A DNA stretch of 64,000 bases from Combretum micranthum (lineage: Eukaryota > Streptophyta > Magnoliopsida > Myrtales > Combretaceae): positions 620,001 to 684,000 of the forward strand of contig JAMXBD010000393.1 of the NCBI GenBank assembly GCA_024138025.1, written 5' to 3'. The notes under the pieces are model-generated. The model searched no databases and was not told the origin of the DNA. It saw only the letters and a list, made by a program, of their open reading frames with translations. Each line of letters begins with the position of its first letter. The first letter of the stretch is position 1. Below are positions 21,782-31,018 of the stretch, piece by piece. The translations under genes were made by a program, and so were the position numbers.

Positions 21782-23817
21782 GCAGTGATGATGAATGTTT
21801 TTCTATTGATACTTATGATTTTACCGTTACTGATTTTTTGCAGGTTATTTTGATGAAAGATCCTTTGGAATCATGTTTGACAAGAAAAAGTGAATTGGAT
21901 GGAACTAAAGAGGTAAAAGAAGTAGTTGATCAGTTGGATGTAGTTTCTGAACAAAGAAAGGATTTTGGAGTTGAGGAGCTTAACAGGGGTAGTATTACTC
22001 AATTAAAACCCTCAGTTGAAGACCCTCCTGAATTAGAGCTGAAGCAGTTACCCTCTTACTTAGAATATGCCTTTTTGGTTGAGAACTCTAAGCTGCCGGT
22101 GATCATATCATCGGAGCTTGACTCAAGCCAAAACGAGCAACTCCTATCTGTGCTTAAGAAACATAAGAAGGCCATAACATGGAAGATATCGGATATTAAG
22201 GGGATTAGTCCATCCTTTTGCACCCATAAGATCTTAATGGAAGATGGATATAAGTCTGTGGTGCAACCTCAACGGAGGCTAAATCCTAATATGAAAGAAG
22301 TTGTCAAGAAAGAGGTGGTGAAGTTGTTGGATGCAGGACTTATTTACTTGATTTTCGATAGTCCATGGGTAAGTCTGGTCCAAGTGGTCCCGAAGAAGGG
22401 CGGTATTACAGTTGTGCCTAATGAGGGCAATGAATTGATCCCAATGCGCACCGTGATAGGTTGGAGGGTGTGCATTGATTATAGGAGACTTAATGATGTT
22501 ACACGGAAGGATCACTTCCCTCTACCATTTATTGACCAAATGTTGGAGCGACTTGCTGGTCATGAGTTTTATTATTTCTTGGATAGAATGTCCGGATATT
22601 TTCAGATTCCCATAGCATCGGAAGATCAAGAAAAGACAACATTCACTTGCCCTTACAGTACCTTTGCATACCGTAGAATGCCTTTTGGGTTATGTAATGC
22701 ACCCGTGACTTTCCAAAGGTGTATGTTAGCCATATTTGGGGATCTAGTGGAGAATGTGATGGAAGTGTTTATGGATGACTTTTCAGTGATTGGAAATTCA
22801 TTTGAGAAGTGTTTATTTAATCTAGAGAAGGTTTTGATGAGATATGAGGAGACCAACCTAGTATTGAATTAGGAAAAGTGCCATTTCATGGTACAACAAG
22901 GTATAGTGTTGAGTCACAAGGTGTCGAGAAGTGGGATAGAAGTGGATATGGCAAAAGTGGAGGTGATTTCTAAGTTGCCACCACCAACATTTGTCAAGGC
23001 AATAAGAAGCTTCCTCGGACATGCAAGTTTTTATCGTAGGTTTATCAAGGAATTTTAAAAAATTTCAAGACCTTTGACAAAATTGTTAGAAAAAGATATT
23101 ACATTCAATTTTGATGAAAGGTGTTTGGAAGCTTTTAATACCTTAAAGGAGAAGTTAACATGTGCCCCTATAATGGTAGTTCCCAATTGGAATTTACCAT
23201 TTGAACTCATGTGTGATGCGAGTGATTCTGCTATAGGGGCTATCTTAGGTCAGAGGAAGGAGAAGCACTTTCAGCCAATTTGCTATGCAAGCAAGACTCT
23301 TACACCCACACAAGAGAATTATACCACAACAGAAAAAGAGATGCTTGCTATAGTATTTGCTTTTGATAAGTTCAGACCATATCTCATTTTATCCAAAGTG
23401 GTAATTTATACTGACCACTCTGCCTTGAAATACCTTCTTTCCAAAGTTGATGCTAAACCAAGATTGATTAGATGGGTGTTACTGCTCTAAGAGTTTGATT
23501 TGGAGATCAAAGATAAGAAAGAAGCATAAAATTTAGCAACAGATCATCTATCTAGGTTGGATAATCCATATATGGGAGAATTGAAGGAGGATGAGATCAA
23601 TGACAAATTTTCGGAAGAGAGTTTGTTTGCAATACAATCTATAGAGGATCAAGGAGCACCATGGTTTGCTGACATAGCAAACTATTTGGTTGGAAAGGTC
23701 CTACCCCAAGACTTAAACTCATACCAAAAGAAAAAGTTCTTCTTGGAATTAAAATGTTACTTATGGGAAGATCCATATCTTTTTAGGGTTTGTGCTGATC
23801 ATGTTATAAGATGTTGA
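21778..23817 (+). pseudogene. pol: Athila-type reverse transcriptase and RNase H
   Basis: Converts element RNA to cDNA. The RT core is complete through FMDDF, whose two catalytic aspartates are at 22774-22779; the third acidic residue is in LDRMSGYFQI. RNase H follows with CDASD (23212 onward), TEKEM and YTDHSALKYL, giving the expected D-E-D set. The whole 680-codon stretch is in one frame but has four stops: 22870 (a conserved tryptophan position in the family), about 23056, about 23488 and about 23527. The frame is lost at 23817 where integrase begins. The ATG at 21778 is probably only an artefact of the frameshift after protease, since pol should be continuous with it. Confidence 0.9.
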
Positions 23818-23822
23818 TCTCT

Positions 23823-24949
23823 CATGAGGAAGGTCAGAAGATTTTGTTTCATTGCCATAGTGGTCCTACTGGAGGTGACTAAAGTGCCAATAGGATGGCA
23901 CAAAAAGTCTTGGAATCAGGTTTTTATTGGCCGAGCATTTTCAAAGATTCTAACTCTTTTGTCTTAACTTGTGATAGGTGCCAAAGAACCGGAACATATC
24001 AGAGATGAGATGCCCCAAAATTACATATTGGAATGCAAAGTCTTTGATGTGTGGGGGATCGATTTCATGGGACCATTCCCGAGTTCTTTTGGTAACAGGT
24101 ATGTTCTTATGGCTATTGATTATGTTTCAAAGTAGGTTGAAGCCCAAGCTTTGCCTACTAATGATGGTCGAGTTGTGCTCAAGTTCTTAAAAAAGTTATT
24201 TTCACGATTTGGAGCACCAAAGGCATTGATTAGTGACAGAGGAACTCATTTTTGCGATAGCCAAATAGAAAAGGCACTTAAGAGATATGGGGTACACCAT
24301 CGGTTGGCTACTCCATATCATCTTCAGTCAAGTGGGCAAGTTGAAGTTTCCAATAGGGAGATAAAGAGGATTTTGGAGAAGACACTTAACCAAAATAGAA
24401 AAGATTGGGTATATAGATTAGATGATGCTCTTTGGGCATATAGGATAGCTTTAAGACACCTTTAGGCACCACCCTTATAGGCTGGTGTATGGAAAGGCAT
24501 GTCATCTCCCAGTTGACATTAAACATAAAGCCTATTGGGCTATAAAGATAGCTAATCTTGATTTGGAGACAACTGGTACAAGGAGAAAACTTCAATTGAA
24601 TGAATTAGAGGAATGGCGATGGTTGGCCTATGAAAACAATACGTTGTATAAGGAGAGAACTAAACACCTACATGACACCAACATTGAATATCCAAAACAT
24701 TTTAAGGAGGGGGATCATGTTCTTTTATACAACTCTAAATTAAGACTCTTTCCTGGAAAGTTGAGATTCAGATGGTCAAGACCTTTTATTGTCACTAAGG
24801 TATTTCCTTATGGGACAGTAGAAGTTACTTATCCAGAGAAAGGAACATTTAAGGTGAATGGGCAAAGACTGAAATTGTTCCATAGTAAAGTGAATCTGAA
24901 TGATGGTCGGGACAAGTTGAAGCTCCTCCAAGTGGAAAATTGTTTGTGA
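23823..24949 (+). pseudogene. int: Athila-type integrase
   Basis: Integrates the cDNA. The N-terminal zinc-binding part is at 23823-24020 with CDRCQR cysteines; the second histidine of the HHCC set is not visible next to an in-frame TAA. The catalytic core has D in GIDFMGP (24061), D in SDRGTHF (24235-24237) and E (24343-24345), with exactly 35 residues between the last two (DD35E). A TAG at 24133 replaces a conserved tryptophan. A frameshift at about 24440-24480 separates the C-terminal domain (24485-24949), which has the Athila words [16 protein letters not shown] and KVNGQRLK. No chromodomain follows. Non-functional. Confidence 0.88.
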
Positions 24950-25165
24950 AGAATTAAGGAATGTCAAGCTAGAGACAATAAACTAGCATGTGTTTTTATG
25001 ATTATATTAATATGTTTTACCTATATTAATTGATAATACTAGTTGTTAGAATAATTTTTTGGACTTTTGATATCGTGTATGTAATTGTTAGGTGATTTTA
25101 TAGGTTGCTGCATTTGTTTGTTTTTGGATCATGTAATTTTTGAAAGAACACTTTTAGTGTAGTAT

Positions 25166-25190
25166 TTATATATATATATATATATATATT
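25166..25190. repeat. (TA)n microsatellite
   Basis: TA dinucleotide repeat in the spacer downstream of integrase. Confidence 0.9.
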
Positions 25191-25258
25191 TAAATTTATA
25201 TATATTTATGTTCTAAAAAAAAAAGAAAAAAAATAGGGGAGCAAGAGGAATACATCAA

Positions 25259-25616
25259 TCACGATCGTGAAACATGGAAAGCTACTATTCTAGTACAAAA
25301 AGTCACAACCGTGACTTATAACTCTGAATAAGATTGGTGCCCACAGTAGCTACCAAGGAACAAATCACGACTGTGATTTGCAAGATACAAATTTACAAAA
25401 CAAGAACAGTAGCTACTGCAGCATACTTCACGATTGTGAGAAATGAAAGGGGGCGAGGTAACATGAAACCAGTAGCTACTTGGTTGAAACTCACGACCGT
25501 GACTTCAGTAACTCAAGCTCATTAATAAGGTCAGTTTCTACTTGGACACACTATGCGACCGTGATTCTCCTCTAAGTTCGAACATATTTTTTACTCTACT
25601 CCCATCCCAACCGTGA
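25259..25616 (+). repeat. Array of seven palindromic CACGACCGTG boxes, about 62-bp spacing
   Basis: Variants of TCACGACCGTGA occur at 25259 (TCACGATCGTGA, a perfect palindrome), 25303, 25365, 25428, 25491, about 25553 and about 25604. Successive spacings are 44, 62, 63, 63, about 62 and about 51 bp. Between them AGTAGCTACT or a part of it recurs (about 25335, 25408, 25471), itself a palindrome. The array lies in the non-coding spacer after integrase and shares its motif with the U3 boxes of both LTRs. There is no coding frame through it. It may be regulatory (a promoter for the 3' ORF) or structural in the RNA. Confidence 0.8.
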
Positions 25617-25808
25617 TTCCAAGTAAGTTTTTCTTTTATATATATACTATCTCATTCTCTCTCACTTCTCATTTCATATCATTTGTGTTTTAAACACATT
25701 GCAGCCGTAACCCTAGAATATTCTTAAGAACATCCGTTTTCCCACACACCACATTACGTCATTACTATCATTTCCCCAATTCATCACATTACTTGCACTC
25801 AAAAACAG

Positions 25809-26513
25809 GTATGCATTTTTTTTTCTTTCTTTTTCCCACTCCTTGTTTAATTCGCACAATACGGTTCAAGATTTTCAGATTGTGATATTATCTATAAATA
25901 CTCCTATATGTTTCACCTTTCCTATTAGTTACTTGTTCTGTTGGTGTAACAATGGTGGGAGTAGAATGTGTTGAATTGTGCGGAAGTTGTAGAACTCTAG
26001 AACTCGAAATTCTCATGTATTGTAATGAAAATAAGGGGTTTGGTTTAAACTCATTAATCTAGTGGTTGAGTATTGAAGTGAAGCAATTTATACTATAAAT
26101 TGTTTGGAGTTAGTAATTGAATGTGTTTTCCTTCTTTGTTTACTAGACTTGGCACATCATGTGTTTGATAAATTGCTTCAATAGAACATATCTATCCTCT
26201 ACATGTGTTGTGGGTTTCATTGTTTTCCTAATATCATAAAGTATTGACCAATGTGAAATATCTTTATATAAACTTGTTACATAAGTTATACATAGTAAAA
26301 TAAAATGAGGCACATGAAAACCAAATTTTTAGAGTCTTAAAAGCATGCTTGAATTTTTTATTTTTGTTTGCAATACTTTGTAGGATTTAATGAAATGTTG
26401 AGTTGAGCATGTAATCATTAGTTCAAGATATTTGGAATGTCATTAAAGGAATTTCTGAATTATAGACATGATTTCACTCTGCATTGCTTTGTTTCCCTTT
26501 TGTTTGAACACAG
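25809..26513 (+). other. Possible intron before the 3' ORF
   Basis: A good donor, CAG followed by GTATGCATTTTT, lies at 25808/25809. A good acceptor, a pyrimidine-rich tract ending AACACAG, ends at 26513, eight bases upstream of the ATG at 26522. Splicing would remove 705 bases and bring the ATG close to the upstream exon. Some env-like ORFs of plant gypsy elements are thought to be expressed from spliced RNA. Here it is inferred from sequence signals only. Confidence 0.45.
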
Positions 26514-26521
26514 GAATAGAA

Positions 26522-27894
26522 ATGGCACCAAAGAAAGATACATCAAAAGGGAAACGAAAACAACCTATGCAGATAAAAGGGAAAAGGGCAAGAATGGAAA
26601 AATCTAAGGGGGGAGGACCATCAAGTACACCAATGTCGATACCTAAGGGATTATGGAATCATCATCATGAGAAGTATAGAAAATTCCATCAATCCAAGGT
26701 AATTTTACCTAACAAAATAATTGATTGGTCAGTGCTAGCAGAATATGGATTAGTTCTAGCAATGAAGAGATTGTTAAGAGACCCAGCTTGGTTAAAACTG
26801 TTCAGTCTTGAAGAGACAGCTTATAAAGAAACAACTCTAGCATTTTTGGCATCTTATCGACTTGAGATGAAAGGAATTTCCAATATACTAGATTACATGG
26901 TCAATTTTTACGCTTTCTAGTAGAATCATAGAATGACCATGAAGGTCTTTATAAAAGCAATGGGACTCTATACAAAGGAAGAAATCCATGATCCAAGTTT
27001 CACAAAGCTGCCTGTTTATCTGCCTTATGGGGTTGCAGCAGGAGAATTATGGGCTTCAATATCAAGGGATGAGCGTTTTTGACCTAGCAGATCAAAAGCG
27101 TCCACATTCTTTTGGCCAAGCCATAGGCTATTCCACCACATTTTGGGTCAAACTTTGAATTTCAAGCAAAGAAGCGGTGGAGCAGTTACTAAAGAAGACA
27201 TTCTCCCCCTGTATAGTGCCATCAACAACTATAGAGTCAACGTGGGTTTATTGGTTGCATTGGCTATCAAACATCAAGCCGGGTACAAAATGAAGGTAAT
27301 TTATGTCGAGCAGATGATCACTAGAATTCTAAAAAATCTCAAATACTGGCCTACAACAATTTCCTAGGAGCCTAAAGATGGTGTGGCAAAATCACAACCA
27401 ATCACGCATGGTACATTCAAATCTTGGGGAACACAGAGAATTGCTGCAAATCCCTCTTGTGACGTTGAAAGACCGGGTTTGGTCCCTCCTCCTCCAGTAC
27501 CCTCCAGTTTTTCAGTTGGTTCAGTGGCTCATCTAGAGGATGAAATGAAGAAGAATCATAATGTCATCCTTAAAATTCTAACCAAACTTGCTAAAGAAGC
27601 GAATGTAGACATATCTTCATGCTTTAGTGAGAGTCCCACTAGGAGCAACCACTTGAAAATGCCCCTAGTACAAGTGCTATACCACAATTCATGGGACCAT
27701 AAGAACAATATGAAGCACTTGATTTAGCAACTTCGAAAGTAGGTGAGCCATACTACTCTAGTAAGGAGGATACCGCAGAACTGCCAACAGCAAGGATGCA
27801 TGGCAAGGATGAAGAGGATGATGAACAGATTGATGGTGGATCACCAAGCGACATGGATAGTGATGAATCAGACGAAGAAAGCAGTTTAAACTGA
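26522..27894 (+). pseudogene. Athila 3' ORF in env-like position, interrupted
   Basis: An additional retrotransposon ORF between integrase and 3' LTR. The N-terminus is very basic (MAPKKDTSKGKRK and following), as in a nuclear or nucleic-acid-binding protein. The middle holds words I associate with the family labelled putative plant transposon protein or Athila ORF (LPYGVAAGELW, FWPSHRLFHHILGQT, LYSAINNYRVNVG). A proline-rich linker follows (about 27480-27510). After a frameshift at about 27700-27770 the C-terminus is strongly acidic (DEEDDEQ-type, 27805-27890). Stops: 26918, 26921, about 27080 and 27365. No signal peptide or membrane segment is evident, so the env label describes position only. 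Function unknown. Confidence 0.65.
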
Positions 27895-29356
27895 TCAAGG
27901 GCTACTGGCTAAGTCATTTTCTTATCTCTTTTTATCTTAAGCAACCTGGTTTCATGAGACGGTTTATATTGTATACATGTTTTGGTTAATTTTACTTGTT
28001 GGTTATTTTGTGAACAAAGAACACCCAATTTTCCTTTATGGTGATTTTGGCTATATGAATGGAACGAAAGGATATCGGATTCAGATTGAACTACTTTAAC
28101 TAGGGGAGTTCTATTCTCTATTGTTGGTTTTCTTTCTTTTAATTGTTCTGTGCCTTATTGAGACATTAAGGACAATGTCTCTAATAAGTGTGGGGAAGGG
28201 AGCAGGCTTTGCATGCTTATTTGGAGTTGGTGATAATGAATGCCTGTTATATGTTTTTAACTACACTAAGCTGTGTTGAACTTACTAAATTTTGTTGAAG
28301 TTAGTAAATTGAAAAGATTAAAAAGATATGGTGCTCACATGACTAAGGATTCTGATTTTTTTATTTGTGTTGGAATAAAGGATTGAATCACATGAAAGAC
28401 TTCCTTTTTGTGTATATTTCTAAGGCTAGAATAACTTTGTGGAATCATTGTGAGATAGACTTGCTTACTTTTAGATTGAGATTTTGAACTTAAGTAGCAT
28501 AGAATTATAAAGTTAAAGGATTTAAGTTCAAACTCTCTATTAAATCTCAATTGTGAATGAATATCAAAATTAAGAGATCTTTAGTACAAGTTCAAAGGAT
28601 ACTAATCACTTGGTGATCCTTCCCAGATTATTAGTTTCTTCTTCTTTTTCTCTATAAAAAAAAAAAGAAAAAAAATATATTATTATTATTATTGAAGCAT
28701 GTTGTTGTAGTGTTTGAGGTTTGAAAGGGTCCTTTTAAAACCTAATCACCTAAGGTCATATGGCATGGGATCGACCGACTAAGGATTTCACTTCAACACT
28801 GGAATTGATTAGAAATAAAAATTCAATGAATTCTATAACTCGAATGAGTAAGTCCGCGAGATGTCCTTTTTAATGGAATAACGTCTGTTAACTTGAGTGA
28901 TGAACTCGGGATTATTGGCTAAAAGTTCGCTACATAGGTTATAAAATTCTCAAAAAAAAAAAAAAAAAAAAAGAAGAGACTAGACTTGAAAAATGAAACA
29001 AGAGCAACAAGAGAAAAGAGAAGAAGAGCATTAGAGGGGAGAAAACCAGGGGATTTGTTGATCTGTATGCTTGTATTAAAGAATTTGATCCTTGATTAAT
29101 CTGAATTGAAAATCAATAGAAGAATGGAAAGAGAGTACTTGAATTCCTTTGTACATGCACATCAGGAAATACTACTTTTGTATTAGAATCTCTTTCTAAA
29201 GGCAAGATTCAAGACTAATTTATTGTGATTAGCATAGTGATTATAGCCGGTTGAATGAAGCATTAAGGATGTTAATAAATGTGAAATTCCTGAACATCGA
29301 CATAGATACAATTTTGCACCGTTGTTTGTTTTTCAAAATTAAATTTTCATCAGCCT
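27895..29356 (+). other. Non-coding 3' region of the Athila element
   Basis: No reading frame. Contains GGACAATGTCTC near 28170, a poly-A stretch and (TTA)n repeat near 28660-28695 and a long A-run near 28952-28972. Long non-coding 3' regions are usual in Athila elements. Confidence 0.7.
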
Positions 29357-29395
29357 CTTGCTTGAGGACAAGCAAGGCTTAAGTGTGGAGATATT
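29357..29395 (+). other. Hairpin and polypurine tract before 3' LTR
   Basis: CTTGCTTG-AGGA-CAAGCAAG (29357-29376) is a perfect 8-bp stem with a 4-base loop. It is followed by AAGTGTGGAGA, the purine-rich primer for plus-strand synthesis, a few bases before the LTR. A stem of this kind upstream of the tract is a recurrent feature of Athila and Tat elements. Confidence 0.75.
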
Positions 29396-30748
29396 TGATA
29401 GGCATGATTTATCTTTTATTCAAAGTATTATTTAAAAGCCAAATAAGTCCAATTTAAAGTTTATTAACTTAAATTATAGGAGAATCGGTACTTAACTGGT
29501 GTATGTGTTCATTTCAAGCCAATTTGGAATTTAATGGACCTATTAAGAGGAATCAAGAGGAAATATGATCGAGGCAGGAAGAGTCACGACCGTGAATTCA
29601 AGTAGCAATGGAAGAATTCAATCCATCACAAAATCACGGTCGTGATTGATGGGGGCTTCGAAAAAATCAACGCCGGTATCTACCTAGGCTAAAGTCATGA
29701 TCGTGATTGGTGCTCTAATGATTAAAGTTTGGAAGATGAATCAAAGTTACGACCGTGACAATTGGAAAGTCACAAATACAAATGTTGCATTAGTTTTTTC
29801 AAAAAGTATATCTACTAGTAAAAAGTCATATCTTTTCATCAAAAACCTTTAGGAAAATGTATTAAACATATAAATACATTATTCCCAAGGGGGAAGTAGT
29901 AACTACTTCCTTGTTGTATCATCACACCTATTCTTAGTTTGTTTTCAAGGAAATCATTGCTATGGTTCAACGTTCGTAAAATGTGTTGTGGGAAATTCTA
30001 GGAGAACTCGAGAGAGACAACTGGGATTATGTGTTGTGATTTGTAACAACATTTCTATCATTGTATCAAAAGGGGTTTCTTCTTTTTCTCTAATTCTCAT
30101 CTTATTTTCTGTTATAATCATGTCTTTTCTGAGTTTGTATTCTTGTTTTATCATGTGTGAGTAGTGGGTTTGGTTTACGAAGTCATATTAACATGAATTG
30201 TGCTTTTAATTGTTAGTAATCCGCTTAATTACGAATTTCTAGTGATAGAACTTCATAAAAGTTAGGAAATTGTAATGCACAACATTCTTCTACGCTAGAT
30301 CTCGATGGAAAATGTTAAGAAATAATTTCATCGAGTAGATCTAAGTCATTAGAATAAACTACTCCTTTTGATAGAGATATTAATAGGAAGTTTACTACAT
30401 GTTTTTAAGGAATTAATTGGATGAATTGAATTGTTATTTAAACATGTTAATTTGATGAAGTAAACTTATTGTTTAATTTGAGTTCAATTTTGTTGTATTA
30501 CTGTTACTGTATTGTTTTAGTGGTATTTTGAAGTTAGTGTAGTTTCGTTGTAAATTTAGACTTAATTCACTTAATTTGACCATTCGATTGCTAGATAATA
30601 GGAAGGTTAATTTAGTACTAGTGCTTGACACATTCCCTAAGAGACGACCCTATACTTTACTTTATACTACTGAATGATATGTACACTTGCCTGTCAATCC
30701 GAGTAAAAAAGAGGATATAGGTTTATAAATTATAAAAACAAGACAATA
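29396..30748 (+). repeat. 3' LTR of the Athila-type element
   Basis: A 1353-bp LTR beginning TGATAGGCATG. The last two bases are TA where the 5' LTR has CA. The TATA box is at 29869-29876, with palindromic boxes at 29584-29595, 29634-29645, 29695-29706 and 29747-29758. It lacks about 132 bp present in the 5' LTR (joined at about 30409-30415 between short AAGGAA/AGTAA-type matches), an internal deletion. Scattered substitutions, many of them transitions, show the insertion is not recent. Confidence 0.9.
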
Positions 30749-30753
30749 AGTTG

Positions 30754-31018
30754 ATTAAGTTAAGTTGAATACCTTAACCTCCTATATGACATTCTACGTA
30801 ATAGCCTCATTTAGGATTCACAGTCGTTGTGCATCTCTACTTATTTCTATCCATCGCATTGTTCGATTTAACGGAGCTTACGATCTTAAATCACATAAGT
30901 GTAACTTTTCATCGAATATAAGTAGACATTATTCTGATACCTTTTATTCTATTAGTTACCCATTGAGCCACCAACGGTGACCTAAGTGCCTAACCACTAT
31001 GCTATGTCACCTAGCAAG
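30754..31018. other. Short intergenic segment
   Basis: The minus strand reads TAGCATAGTGGTTAGG at about 31003-30988. This resembles a pol III A-box, but no matching B-box is at the right distance, so no tRNA gene or SINE is called. Confidence 0.35.

Larger units (their letters stand above)
17879..30748 (+). mobile_element. Athila-lineage Ty3/gypsy LTR retrotransposon, decayed
   Basis: A near full-length 12.9-kb element: 5' LTR, tRNA-Asp primer site, gag, aspartic protease, reverse transcriptase, RNase H, integrase, a long non-coding spacer, an additional ORF in the env-like position, a purine-rich tract, and 3' LTR. The order protease-RT-RH-integrase identifies Ty3/gypsy. The tRNA-Asp primer site, the FMDDF catalytic box, the lack of a chromodomain and the extra 3' ORF point to Athila. 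Candidate target-site duplications are GGTTG (17874-17878) and AGTTG (30749-30753), with one mismatch. All reading frames carry stops or frameshifts, so it cannot move by itself. Its internal promoter motifs and spacing arrays are described separately. Confidence 0.9.

Noticed and set aside
19411..22856. Minus-strand frames opposite gag-pol
   Set aside because: Shadow frames of the plus-strand retrotransposon genes.
25259..25616. CRISPR-like array (short repeats with regular spacers)
   Set aside because: Repeat is only 12 bp, degenerate, in a plant retrotransposon and without cas genes; spacers are AT-rich element sequence.
26522..27894. Viral envelope protein
   Set aside because: Position matches env-like ORFs, but there is no signal peptide, membrane segment or cleavage site; described by position only.
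30980..31014. Minus-strand A-box-like TAGCATAGTGG
   Set aside because: No B-box at the required distance, so neither tRNA gene nor SINE is supported.
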